Shown: positions 56,201-64,000 of the stretch, one piece after another
How the letters are laid out: every line of letters starts with the position of its first letter
Numbering within the stretch: position 1 is the first letter of the stretch
NCBI GenBank assembly: GCA_023055505.1
Contig: JALIRH010000002.1
Coordinates: 39,677,233-39,741,232 of the forward strand
Source: Callipepla californica brunnescens
Taxonomy: Eukaryota; Chordata; Aves; Galliformes; Odontophoridae
Direction of reading: 5' to 3'
DNA length: 64,000 bases
Program-made: the position numbers and the translations under genes
The notes under the pieces: generated by a model
Told to the model about the DNA's origin: nothing
Database searches by the model: none
What the model saw: only the letters and a program-made list of their open reading frames with translations

Positions 56201-59200
56201 TTCAGTAGTAGTAATTCAGTAATTTTACTACTATTACTACTGCTAGTTGTATTGTTTTACATAATTATTGCTAGGAAATATAATACACTTTTCCCCAGTA
56301 ATCTGAAAATATTTTTGTGTGTTTACTCTTTGTAGTTGTAACGTGCTTGTTGAAGGTATTCATGATATTGATTGTCATGTCTTCACTGTCTGTCTACCCA
56401 ATTGAATTTTGTGTATCAGTATTACTTCTGTAAATCTAATAATATTCATGGTCAGTTGCGTTCTTAATTAATGGTGGATTCCTCTCGTTCTGTGTTTTCT
56501 CTGTTTTAAGAAGTGTGGACCTACACTTACTGTGACTGATGAGTCCTGAAAATAGTCTCAAAGGGCTCTATCTAACCAATTATGGAGACTGCCTTCTAGG
56601 CCACTGAAGCCTTGGAGGGCCATATATGCTGATTGCACAGCAGGCTTATTCTTCAAGGAGAAAGGTGAACCTGCTGTACAATGTCAAATGGAAAATAGCT
56701 TAGATTGTCGAGTTGTGCAGAATAGCTAAATAATGAAAAAGCATTCCTGGTATCATTATAGTAATACAGTTCGATGTTTGTCATCTCATTCACTAAATGT
56801 ATTGTCAGTGTTGAAAGGTCTTTGAGAGATTACTGCAGTAAATTCTTGTATGGGGAAGAAAAAAGTGATACTATATGTACATTTTTAGCTGAATATGTGG
56901 GACAGAATTATAGAATCCTAGGGGTTGGAAGGGACCTCTGGAAATCATCTAGTACAACACCCCTTCTAAAGCATGTTCCCTAGAGTATGTTACACTGGAA
57001 AGCATCCTTGTGGGTTTTAAGTTTCTCAACAAAAGGAGACTCTGAAACCTCTCTGGGCAGTCTGCTTCAGTGCTGCGTCACCCTCAAAGCAAAGAAGTTT
57101 TTCTTCATTTTCATAAGGAACTTCCTGTTTTCCAGCTTATTGCTGGACACCGCTGAAAAGAGTCCAGCACCATACTCTTGATGCATACCCTTTAGATATT
57201 TATAAGCATTGGTAAGATGCCCTCTCAGTCTTTTCTCCTGGCTGAACAGTCCCAGGTCCCTCAGCCTTTCATCATAAGGGAGATGCTCCAGGCCCCTCCT
57301 CATCTTTGTGGTTTTCTGCTGAACCCTCTATAAAAGTTCCCTATCTTTCTTGAAGTGAGGAGCCCAGAATTGGGCAGAGTACTCCAGAACAGAGTGGAGG
57401 GATAGGGTCTTCTCCCTTGACCTGCTGAACACAATGCACTGCAGGATTCCATTGGCCCTCTTGGCCCCCAGGGCACACTGCTGGCTCATGTCCAACCTGT
57501 TGTCTACCAGCACAACCAAATCCTTCTCTGCAGACCTCCTCTTCAGCAGGTCACCCCCTAACCTGTACTGATGCATGAGATTTTTCCTCTCCAGGTACAA
57601 GACTCTATGCTTGCCTTTGTTGAACCTCATAATATCCTTCTCCGCACAATTCTTCAGCCTGTCCAGGTCTTGCTGAGTTGTAGCACTGCCTTCTGTCGTG
57701 TCAGCCAGTCCTCTCAAATTTGTATCATAAGCAAACTTGCCGAGGGTACGCTGTATCTCTTCATCAAGCTTACTAGTCAGTATTAATGGTGAAAATATTC
57801 AGAAGAAAAAAATATTTTTCAGGCTGTTCTACTTTATTCTATTAATTTTGTTTTGTTGAAAAACAATCTGTCACTTGGTATTTTGTCAGTCTGTTTTAAG
57901 AAAATTTTGTCTTGTTATATTTTGTGTTGCTCTTCATAAAAGTGCTGATTCCCGACTTCACGGAATAACTGAGATTAAAGGACTAACTATTTCTAGTTTT
58001 ACTCTTGGCTATTGTTTCCATGTTTTTTAGCATGTCATCTAGCCTAATCTGCTGGATGAATCTGAGATAAAACAGTTCCCACTTTTGCTGTCAGTCTTTA
58101 TTGTTATCCTTTTGTAGTTAACTTCCTAGCATCTTCCTCTGAAGAACAATCCTTCCTTTGCTTATTATTGTTTACCAAGAATAGGATGAAAAGACTAAAT
58201 GACAGCTGCTGAAATGAAAAAAAAACATTGACACAATGTTTTCAAAATAATAATAAAATTAAATAAATATCTTTATTTTGGCATAATATATTTGACTACA
58301 TACTGAAAAAAATCCCATCACAAGTATCCCACCTAGAAAGTGCCCTATACCATTAGCTTTGGAAAAATTATATTTGCACTCTTGAAAGTGAAAAAGACAT
58401 GTCTTCATGTAATGAAATTAAGAATGAACATGAAATATATTAATTCCATGTTTGTTCTTTTTTTAAATCTCAGTGAATTAAAATAGAAGGATGATAAGCA
58501 AATCCTGTGAACAGAAGATTTTGTGATAAGCACACTTCCTTATGTTTTTCTTGCCCTCTTTTTCTTTATGTTTTAACTATATATATATATATATGTTTTA
58601 ACTATATATATATATATATAAGAAGTCTTGTTACTTATATACGTTAATTATATATTTTGTGTATGGCCTAAGGCAATTCCTCTTTTTTCAGTGCAGCCCG
58701 GGCAAGCCTGATGGTTGTTCATGTGTCTTAGATGCTTCAATTTTCTGTAGAAATCTTGTTGTGTAGAGTCTTTGATTAAAAAACCATGCTAGGTAAGGAC
58801 AGAGGAGAAAAAAAAAAAAAAAAGATACAAAGCTCCCTTTTCCTCTTTCAACAAATAATAAATATTGTTTACCCAATGTGCCATTCTGCGTCTCAGAATA
58901 ACATTATTTCAGCAGACATTTTACGTCTAGTAGTAAGCCAGTCTATTCTCTAGAGATTGTTTTTAAAAGTGCAGATTATGAAAATTGAGAAATTTGTGTT
59001 TCTCGAAAGATTCATTGGGTGTGGATTGATATGTAGAGTTTTTAAGTGCTCTAAATATTCATGATAAGTTCAATCATATTGCTCTGTATTTTTAAAATGT
59101 TATAGTTATTAGCAAGAAGACTGTCCATTTTATCTGTTATAAAATTTAAAATGGAACCTGTATGTAAAGACTGAAAAACAGGATAGGATAATCTCTTGAT

Positions 59201-59392
59201 TACTTCATTAAACTTATTTTTTTCTTCTAAAGGAAAAATTTAAGCAGTGTGATGTTTCAGCAGCAAAATGTCCAGACAATATTTAATCATCTCCACGATG
59301 AGCTAGCAGAGTATGAAAAAAGGTTAAAGCGGGAAGCAAAAGTGTATGAAGAGTTACTACAGACAAGAAAGAAAGATCTGAAAAATTCAGAG
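20182..59392 (+). CDS. CCDC178: CCDC178-like coiled-coil protein, 16 joined exons, C-terminus beyond window
   Basis: Gene-level entry. Sixteen plus-strand exons (listed separately) each have an AG acceptor and a GT donor, and their phases agree throughout. Joined from ATG 20,182 they give 2,088 nt, or 696 codons without a stop. Residues 1-102 are less regular and include V-N-T-P-x-P-C at 33-39. From about residue 103 to 696 the protein is rich in E, K, Q and L and reads as nearly continuous coiled coil, interrupted by S-L-W-R-L...P-A-A-V-Q-K at 156-169. There is no signal peptide, membrane segment or catalytic motif, so a structural or scaffold role inside the cell is likely. The two N-terminal motifs and the length match my memory of CCDC178 (human about 867 residues), which suggests about 170 residues are missing at the C-terminus. 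The molecular function is not established. A different coiled-coil family remains possible. Confidence 0.82.
20240..22108 (+). other. Intron A-B
   Basis: AT-rich, with a (CAAA)n tract near 20,770-20,793. No other feature recognised. Confidence 0.7.
20767..20793. repeat. (AAAC)n microsatellite
   Basis: About five CAAA units in an A-rich stretch. Confidence 0.8.
22109..22230 (+). CDS. CCDC178: CCDC178-like exon B (residues 20-60)
   Basis: The acceptor is TTCTGTCTGCAG and the donor is GTACAT at 22,231. The exon is 122 nt, entered in phase 1 and left in phase 0. It encodes the most family-like N-terminal motif, V-N-T-P-L-P-C at residues 33-39, followed by an amphipathic segment (I-N-K-A-I-H-H-I-Q-E-L, 40-50). 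The motif is one of the two main reasons for the CCDC178 call. Confidence 0.88.
22231..23927 (+). other. Intron B-C
   Basis: AT-rich intron of about 1.7 kb. Nothing recognised. Confidence 0.7.
23928..23962 (+). CDS. CCDC178: CCDC178-like micro-exon C (residues 61-72)
   Basis: Only 35 nt, between TTTATATTGCAG and GTAAGG. It encodes a charged peptide, Y-D-H-V-F-K-E-E-K-K-P, and ends with TG, which is completed by G of exon D to give W72. It is too short to stand out as an open frame. It is supported by strong splice sites and by being the piece that makes the phases of exons B and D agree. Confidence 0.78.
23963..25676 (+). other. Intron C-D
   Basis: It contains a 16-bp perfect palindrome at 24,121-24,136 and T-rich tracts near 24,730. 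A 132-codon plus frame at 24,898-25,296 is rejected as chance: it is F/L/S-rich and has no fitting splice phase. Confidence 0.65.
25677..25768 (+). CDS. CCDC178: CCDC178-like exon D (residues 72-103)
   Basis: The acceptor is TTATCCACAG and the donor is GTAAAA. The exon is 92 nt, entered in phase 2 and left in phase 1. It encodes a less helical linker rich in S, T and D (T-W-L-S-L-S-T-S-L-D-F), between the N-terminal motif and the start of the coiled-coil rod. It contains too few codons to appear as a long frame. Phase agreement on both sides supports it. Confidence 0.82.
25769..26684 (+). other. Intron D-E
   Basis: About 0.9 kb, AT-rich. Nothing recognised. Confidence 0.7.
26685..26885 (+). 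CDS. CCDC178: CCDC178-like exon E (residues 103-170), start of the rod
   Basis: 201 nt with acceptor TATTTTTAAAG and donor GTATGA. The first part is a clear heptad-type helix (L-L-L-E-V-T-K-L-I-K-R-L-E, 116-128) followed by a very charged E/R/K stretch (133-147). It ends with S-L-W-R-L at 156-160 and A-V-Q-K at 166-169, a non-helical-looking motif that I associate with CCDC178. The acceptor pyrimidine tract is poor (AT-rich), but a competing AG four bases downstream would break the frame. Confidence 0.9.
27032..27052. repeat. Poly-A tract
   Basis: About 21 consecutive A. Confidence 0.9.
28391..28409. repeat. Poly-T tract
   Basis: About 19 consecutive T. Confidence 0.9.
29627..29648. repeat. 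Poly-A tract
   Basis: About 22 consecutive A. Confidence 0.9.
31123..31343 (+). CDS. CCDC178: CCDC178-like exon F (residues 170-243)
   Basis: 221 nt, the longest coding exon here. The acceptor is TATCCTTTAAACAG and the donor is GTGAAT. It continues the helix after A-V-Q-K with E-Y-E-A-C-A-R-D-T-L-E-L-Q, then heptads with L, I and V at core positions. D-F-M-K-K-H-S-P-L-L near its middle could be a short break in the coil. Entry is in phase 1 and exit in phase 0. Confidence 0.9.
31344..33403 (+). other. Intron F-G
   Basis: It contains a 20-nt poly-T run at 31,580-31,599 that ends in an AG acceptor-like site. The 70-nt stretch after it (31,607-31,676) looks like a decoy or alternative exon. 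Otherwise T-rich intronic sequence. Confidence 0.65.
33404..33546 (+). CDS. CCDC178: CCDC178-like exon G (residues 244-291)
   Basis: 143 nt with acceptor TTTCCTTTGCTTAG and a strong donor GTAAGA. It encodes a lysine-rich helix (I-D-K-E-A-K-K-K-M-K-S-M-Y-E-K). It is entered in phase 0 and left in phase 2 (AA joins G of exon H to give K291). Joining directly to exon F keeps the frame open. Confidence 0.9.
33547..36737 (+). other. Intron G-H
   Basis: Carries a reverse CR1 fragment at 33,690-33,880 and a perfect 12-bp-arm inverted repeat at 36,432-36,458. The rest is AT-rich without recognised features. Confidence 0.65.
33690..33880 (-). mobile_element. CR1 LINE fragment, reverse orientation
   Basis: GAGTTGGAAAAGACC, CAGGGATGGAGCATC and CTAGTGCCTCACTGCCCTCA match the reverse complement of the CR1 3' region. 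The terminal 8-bp repeats are missing or too diverged to see. Confidence 0.85.
36738..36891 (+). CDS. CCDC178: CCDC178-like exon H (residues 291-342)
   Basis: 154 nt with acceptor TATTTCTATTAG and a consensus donor GTGAGT. It encodes a very regular E/K-rich helix (E-T-E-E-K-I-I-K-D-E-K-H-L-E-E-L) with two tryptophans (near its start and end). Phase 2 in, phase 0 out. Confidence 0.92.
37579..37652 (+). mobile_element. CR1 LINE scrap, plus orientation
   Basis: GTGGAGATATTCAGAAGCTG and GCAACCTGCTCTGGGTGG match the CR1 3' region. Neither the 3' terminus nor upstream parts are present. Confidence 0.75.
38325..38445 (-). mobile_element. Degenerate CR1 fragment, reverse orientation
   Basis: GTGGACCTTTAAAGTTCACC, CAGAGTCCTGTCCAACCTG and the following GGGTCCCTGAAATGGGCA are a diverged version of the reverse CR1 3' region. 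This is an old copy, recognised only by the order of its words. Confidence 0.55.
39156..39251 (+). CDS. CCDC178: CCDC178-like exon I (residues 343-374)
   Basis: 96 nt with acceptor TTTATTTTAG and donor GTAAGT. Entered and left in phase 0, so it could be skipped without changing frame. It encodes V-E-D-L-N-K-K-V-T and a helix ending M-E-E-L. Only 115 bp of intron separates it from exon J. Confidence 0.9.
39367..39503 (+). CDS. CCDC178: CCDC178-like exon J (residues 375-420)
   Basis: 137 nt with acceptor TTAATGATCCTTAG and donor GTAATG. It encodes an E/L-rich helix (L-L-K-I-N-E-A-L-D-V-L-K). Its last two bases, TG, join T of exon K to form C420. Phase 0 in, phase 2 out. The minus-strand frame over it is a shadow. 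Confidence 0.9.
39504..40794 (+). other. Intron J-K
   Basis: About 1.3 kb, AT-rich. Nothing recognised. Confidence 0.7.
40795..40978 (+). CDS. CCDC178: CCDC178-like exon K (residues 420-481)
   Basis: 184 nt with acceptor TTTTATTTTAACAG. It encodes a long charged helix (S-I-Q-K-S-E-E-Q-T-E-R-L-N-E-E-L). The donor is AAG|GTTGCT, a poor match after the GT. It is still the only border that ends the exon in phase 0, as exon L requires. Confidence 0.86.
40979..45567 (+). other. Intron K-L (4.6 kb)
   Basis: A long AT-rich intron with T-rich and GTTT tracts near 42,010-42,050. No transposon or exon recognised. Confidence 0.65.
45568..45630 (+). CDS. CCDC178: CCDC178-like exon L (residues 482-502)
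   Basis: 63 nt, 21 codons, between TTTTTTCTTTACCAAAG and GTAAAT. Phase 0 on both sides. It encodes N-L-E-W-N-L-I-K-E-I and ends with C-K-V-I-Q, compatible with coiled coil. The small size lowers certainty a little, but splice sites and phases fit. Confidence 0.85.
45631..48603 (+). other. Intron L-M
   Basis: About 3 kb. Contains a short tandem duplication at 45,822-45,850 and a GACA run near 47,905. Nothing else recognised. Confidence 0.65.
48604..48765 (+). CDS. CCDC178: CCDC178-like exon M (residues 503-556)
   Basis: 162 nt, phase 0 on both sides, between TTTCAATACACAG and GTAAAA. It encodes the most highly charged part of the rod (E-E-K-Q-R-Q-K-L-K-K-R-E-D-D and K-K-I-E-E-R-E-R-H), which may be a single alpha-helix-like segment as much as a coiled coil. 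Confidence 0.92.
50276..50451 (+). mobile_element. CR1 LINE 3' fragment, plus orientation
   Basis: CTGGCACAGGCTGCCCAGAG, TTGGACTTGGATGTTCTCTA and the end CCTTCCAACCCCTACAATTC followed by TGTGATTCTGT are typical of a CR1 3' end. It is relatively well preserved. Confidence 0.92.
50818..50925 (-). mobile_element. Degenerate CR1 fragment, reverse orientation
   Basis: GCTTTGGAAAGGACCTTAAA and CTTCCACTAGACCAG are the reverse CR1 3' region. It lies 370 bp from a plus-oriented CR1, so the two form an imperfect inverted pair. Confidence 0.8.
51214..51234. repeat. (TTTA)n microsatellite
   Basis: About five TTTA units. Confidence 0.8.
51635..51650. repeat. Poly-A tract
   Basis: About 16 consecutive A, preceded by GAAAG. 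Confidence 0.85.
52705..52818 (+). CDS. CCDC178: CCDC178-like exon N (residues 557-594)
   Basis: 114 nt, phase 0 on both sides, between ATATTCCCTCCAG and GTGAAT. It encodes a glutamine-rich coiled coil (L-N-Q-R-L-Q-E-L-D-K-M-Q-K-Q-T-E-Q-Q-L). Confidence 0.9.
52819..56010 (+). other. Intron N-O
   Basis: Poly-A at 53,400-53,415 and an 18-nt poly-T at 54,603-54,620 followed by CAG. Frames that follow the acceptor-like sites near 54,623 and 55,501 do not fit the chain. Confidence 0.65.
56011..56156 (+). CDS. CCDC178: CCDC178-like exon O (residues 595-643)
   Basis: 146 nt with acceptor TTTTTTTAATTTTCAG and a strong donor GTAAGA. It encodes I-A-E-N-C-R-T-L-E-N-L-K-N-E-L-K-E-L, a clean heptad pattern, then W-S-L-K-Q-I. 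Phase 0 in; the last CG joins G of exon P to give R643. Confidence 0.92.
56902..57785 (-). mobile_element. CR1 LINE, reverse orientation, with remnant of ORF2
   Basis: It begins with the reverse 3' end (GAATTATAGAATCCTAGGGG) and continues through the 3' untranslated region. From about 57,717 down to 57,328 a 129-codon minus frame corresponds to the C-terminal part of the reverse-transcriptase ORF: F-N-K-G-K-H-R-V-L-Y, S-A-E-K-D-L-V-V-L-V-D and Q-F-W-A-P-H are recognisable CR1 words. The copy is 5'-truncated (a complete CR1 is several kb) and has internal losses, so it is inactive. Confidence 0.92.
58568..58620. repeat. Tandem duplication of an AT-rich unit
   Basis: Two direct copies of ATGTTTTAAC followed by (TA)n, at 58,568-58,592 and 58,593-58,620. 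Confidence 0.9.
59233..59392 (+). CDS. CCDC178: CCDC178-like exon P (residues 643-696), last coding exon identified
   Basis: 160 nt with acceptor TTTTTTTCTTCTAAAG and a consensus donor GTGAGT. It encodes a helix with F-N-H-L-H-D-E-L-A-E-Y-E-K-R-L-K-R-E-A and ends K-D-L-K-N-S-E. The strong donor in phase 0 means at least one more exon follows. Against the family length, about 170 residues may be missing. Confidence 0.92.
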
Positions 59393-62300
59393 GTGAGTAA
59401 TATGTGATCTGGCTTTCTTTATCTGAGAAATGATGCAACAACTTGGTTAGTTCTGGCTCTTTTCAGATATTAAAAAGAGAATGAAATTTACAGTATCTTG
59501 TCAATGCGTAAATATTTTAAGTGAAATAAATTGGTACTTTTCTGTAGTAGAGCTTTACATTTCTGTGAATAAAGAAATTATATTAGGAAAAATTTAAAAT
59601 GGTGCATTTGCTTTGGCACGTCTGGTTTTTTATAAATGTTTAGGATTCTTGTATGCTTTCTCTAACATATTTTCCTCTGATTTTTGGGTACCTCTGGGTA
59701 AGGAAAGCTTACCTCTTCAGCTAACTTGAAAATCTTTTTATTCTTTTCACGAGGAGCTTAGTCTCGAATAATTTTGACTAAGATCAGCATCAATAAGTTC
59801 TCATTCCTTTTTAATCACCTACTTACAAGAATAGTGCTCAGTGCCTGCAATTGTCTTGATAGTGCAGCAGTTCAACTTCAGTCTTTTACATAAAGCTGTT
59901 TCAAAACCGTCAGGAGCTAATCCATAGTAGGACCCTCATCTGGATCTTAGATACTGTAATGGATACCAGGAAGGTGAAGCCAGGTATTAAAGGGGAGGAA
60001 TCATAGCCAGTTGAAACAGAGGTACACCATACAAAGGAGTAATAAACACAAAGTCTTAAAAGAAATCAGATGCGATAGAATTGTTTTCTGCATTGCTTTC
60101 ATATTTTAACTTTTCCTAAGAAAATGAAAAATTTCCCAGCTTTTCATGTTTAGTTTTCTTTTGTTTACATGAAAATGATAATAATTCTTTGTGAAGACAT
60201 TCCCAGATTAATATTTTTTAAAACTGTAGCTATTTTAAAAGTAATTTAAATTTACCGTTTTGTTCTTTCATTCTTTACTTTTATGCCCATTGCATATTTT
60301 TCTCAGATAATTTAGATTAGTTAAGCTACTCAGTTACATTCTTTTTCTTATTTACTTTTACTTCCTATATTCAATGTATTGACAGAGCTACTGTGCAATG
60401 CTGAAATTTGAAAAACCTCTGTGAAATAGACAAGCTATTATAGAAAATGAGGTAAACATATGAACATTCTTGGCTTGAGCTATTCTCAGTGGTGCAAGAT
60501 GATCCAAAGTGGCTCTACAGTGATATCAAATCTTCATTCTGCTTTCATACTTGTGGTGGGAAATATTTAGACTGATTTTTTTTTTCTCAGCACTACATAG
60601 CAGAGTTTGGGGTTTATTATTCTGTTCAAACTTCATTTTCTTCAAATACTGTACAGCTTAGAGTATGAGAAAAGTGAATGGTAACAAAGGGAAATTTATT
60701 TATTTATTTTAAGTAGAGTTTACTACTTTATTACATCTCATTGGGATACCAGTCCTTTCAAAATACCTAGTGTTCAAAATTTCCTAGTGTTTCCTTTTTC
60801 ATCCTGTTTTGTCTCTGTCTCCCTTTCACACTAAGTTACAGGAATTGCATGAAGAGCTTTTAACAGTATTTCTTTATTAATGTGATGTGGGGGTAATTAG
60901 ACTACACCAAGATTTTGGTGTTTAAATGTAAGTAGAAATATTTTTGCTGCATGTCCACAAGCCTGTTTAAGTTTTTAGAGGAACAGTTTACTGGTCTTCT
61001 GGTGACATCTCTTCAGTTAGACCTGCAACTGGAATGGAGGCACACACCGTTACACTTTGTTTGCCTCCTAGTTACCTAGTCATTTTAATGTTAGTAGTGT
61101 CACCAGCAAAAACAGCCCCTTCTAGATGGTGAAAAAAATTCTGCAGGGACTTCAGTTTTTGTTACCCAAAAGAAAATGGCAGAAAGCCTTGTAACAGTGA
61201 ATGGAGAAGTTTGATAAACCATTGAAGCTAGGATTTATAGGTGATTCAGTGTGAATCCCAGTACACTCAGGGGGCCAAGATTTGTGGAGATTAATGAGAA
61301 TTACCTGTCCTAATAGGACCAAAAAAATAAATTAGTACTTGGTTTCAAGTGCCACAAAGTGCAAAAACTGAAAGAGAATATTTCCTAAATAGGTTGTGAA
61401 TATATGCAGTAACACTACATGAATTCAAAGGTGAGGTGAAAGCAGAACTTCAAGCAACTCAGTGTAGGAGGTGGTGTTTAGTCTGGAAGGTCTGCTGCTA
61501 ATATTTTGGTTGATTCAGGAACTGACTAAAGTGGGAGAAATGAAATTGTACTTATCAGTACAGGACATCTGTTATGCACATTTGTCCAGGTTTCAGCTGA
61601 AAAGGCATTAATGCTATACTTCTGTTTTTAAGACAGGCAGGTATGAGCCCTTAGGCCTAAGGGAGAAGAGTATGCTGCTGAGAGGGGTGGAAGGAGTATT
61701 AAGGTATTGAGGTTGAGAAACCTGGTCTGAGATCTGTGCATATGTCCAACAAAATGTTGTTTTTGTGTTGACTTGTGGGTTTTGTGAGGGTGAGTAAAAG
61801 CCAGCAATAGAGAATAAGAGGAAAGGAAAAACTTCTTGCCAAGAAAAAGAGTTTGAATGGCTTGACAGGAAGAGGATATATTGTTAATATCTTAGAACAA
61901 GAAGTGTCTCTATTCTGGGCCTAGAGGGGACTATTAAATCCATAGAAAAAATCTCATACTATGAGGGAAACTCACCAGAAACCCGGTGAGAAATTCAATA
62001 ATTTATTGAGAAATGTGGAGACTTCTTGTCAGAGTTGTGAAGGATTTGTAGTGGAGGAATAGCCTTAGTAGGGAAGAATCTGCTTAAGCAAATAGTGGCC
62101 CTAGCACAGATCCTGACAGAAAGAAATATTGTGAGGAGACTCTGGAAGCAGACTTCTCAAGACTAGGACTAAATATTATGAGAAACCAAAGGATGTATGT
62201 GCCTGATTTTTGGAGGAATGCACATAATGTATGTGTTGGCTGAAGAACGGAATCACTGCTTTTTCAGACGGCCCATACTCTGGAAAAAGTGCTAAGATTG

Positions 62301-64000
62301 TGACAAGTGAATGTAGCAAATGTCACGGCTAAACACAAGGTGTGATTTTTTGTTTTCACAACATGCATTCCACTAAACGTAGTGAAATTTACATATGTAA
62401 TGATACAGTTATACCTTACAGGCATATTTTATCACTGTGCTATTTGTAACTACTCTCATAGCATCTCATTACCTTATGTTCTGCAGAGACAGTACAGTCC
62501 CCAAACTATCATATTGCCATTTGGTTCAGTGCTGATATGTGCAGTATTAAACACACAGATAAGAATTCTTTGACATAACAATTCATAATGAGTGTTGGAT
62601 CACGTTCAGAATGATTATATTGTGCCTTGTTTTCTTAACCCGAAAGCAAGCCTGCTTTTCTGCTGCTAATGTAATTATTGTACTTCCAATTACAGTAACT
62701 GTAAAAATGATTACTGTGGTTGTTGAAGATTGAGCGAGGCATTTTGAATGACCAACACTCTCTTGAAATGCAGAAATGTGTCCTCATTAACACTTGCTAT
62801 TGGCCACGTGATCATATATTTCTGTAGTATATGTGTATGAATTTTTAAATTCAGACATCTATATATAAAGACTTACAAATTTCATAAGTGCATTTTGTTT
62901 TGTTATCCGGATCATTAACAGAAATACTGATTCTTTGTCTTTCCTTTCACTTTGTAATCAGTAACAGTATCAGAATTTCCTAATTCTATTAATTAACATT
63001 AGTCTTCTGCTAAAAAACCCTTACACCCAGTAATGTTTCTGGATTTTCTGTGAATTTACTTGACTGTTGGATGATACTGGAAAATAAGATGATGGTAAAT
63101 TGATATTTCTTTTACGTGGTACCTTCATGAACCTCAAATGTTTAATTCAAAACTGAAAGTGAATTTCTCAGTCATATAGAAGTATACTTTGAAACTCCTT
63201 TAATGGAAAGACGTTTTCAGCTTATCATAATGTGGAAAGCTTAAAAGTAGGGGGAATGCACCTTTTTTCAGTGTAAGCTTTATAGGTAGTGAAATAAGTT
63301 TTTAATAATTTATTCAAAAATATTCAATCTGAAATTGTTTGATCAGAATGTTTTGACCCTAACCTAAATGTTTTTAAAACAAATCAGCATGTTCCTATGA
63401 GCACTTTCTTTTTTTTTTTTTTTCCATAGAAAAGCATTTTCCATCTGGGAAATGATGTATCAGAAAATCCATGACCGATTCTAACAGCTAGTCATGATAT
63501 GTTATTTCATCAGGTATTGAGAGTATTACTAATGACATAATCTACAAAATGGTATATTTCAAAAGAGATTCTTACAGAAATACGATAGTACACTGCTGAA
63601 AGCTGAATTAAGAAATAGGGGAAAACAAAGTTAGATGCAAGGGGCTGTTTATCATCATGGTATTAGATAAAATCCACTGGGTGTCTTTTATCATTTACTA
63701 TTCATCTATTAAGGTCATCTTTTCTACTAGTCATTGTTTTCAGTCTTGCTGCACTAATGCCTTCAGAGAGCTTCCATCTTTTACTTTCAAAAAATACTGT
63801 TAATCAATATTAATGTTACTGAAGTGCTTTGTTTCAGAATATCTGTGTAAACATAAAAGTTACGTTTGAAGATATGACAATAGAGGATTTTTTTTTAATA
63901 CTTAGAGAGCTATTGCTCCCTTTAGGCTATTGTCTGTGTGTGTGAGGTAAGGATAACAAATAGTCTGACTACAAAATTTTCTTTAATTAGTTGACTCAGT
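59393..64000 (+). other. Intron after exon P, to the end of the window
   Basis: AT-rich, no transposon recognised. Two weak terminal-exon candidates (60,836/60,842-60,880 and 63,430-63,474) have fitting acceptors and phase but very short frames. Most of this is probably the next intron. Confidence 0.55.

Larger units (their letters stand above)
56157..59232 (+). other. Intron O-P
   Basis: Contains the longest CR1 copy of the window (56,902-57,785, reverse) and a duplicated AT-rich microsatellite at 58,568-58,620. Confidence 0.7.

Noticed and set aside
57328..57717. 129-codon minus frame
   Set aside because: It is part of the degraded reverse-transcriptase ORF of the CR1 copy, not a host gene.

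Overview
The window looks like bird nuclear DNA, most likely a galliform such as chicken. It is AT-rich and consists mostly of introns. It carries CR1 LINE fragments in both orientations, some with the typical 8-bp-repeat 3' end, and one short mariner element of the type I remember from chicken (Galluhop/Mariner1). Most long reading frames are chance. The real coding sequence is cut into short exons with GT/AG borders.

Layout: 1-12,281 is intergenic sequence with no recognisable gene. A CR1 copy (12,282-12,640) runs straight into a CpG-island promoter (about 12,641-12,920). Two probable 5' untranslated exons follow (one ending at 12,778, one starting at 13,077). A 7-kb intron then leads to the first main coding exon (20,161-20,239). 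From there to 59,392 I could chain 16 plus-strand exons in which every intron phase agrees with the next exon. They give one open frame of 696 codons with no stop. The remaining sequence (59,393-64,000) is probably the next intron, and the C-terminus probably lies beyond the window.

The encoded protein is a long, charged coiled-coil rod with a conserved-looking N-terminal region (a V-N-T-P-x-P-C motif, residues 33-39) and an S-L-W-R-L...A-V-Q-K motif (156-169). Both fit what I remember of CCDC178, a vertebrate coiled-coil protein of about 867 residues in human. The name rests on memory of the family, not on an alignment.

The most interesting non-coding features are these: a near-perfect RFX X-box palindrome at 19,257-19,270, about 0.9 kb upstream of the ATG exon; a short mariner copy whose 3' end lies only 24 bp before that exon; the CR1/CpG-island junction at the 5' promoter; and several candidate alternative exons (31,607-31,676, 60,836/60,842-60,880 and 63,430-63,474). 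I saw no new multi-gene system, CRISPR array, tRNA, rRNA or intact mobile element.
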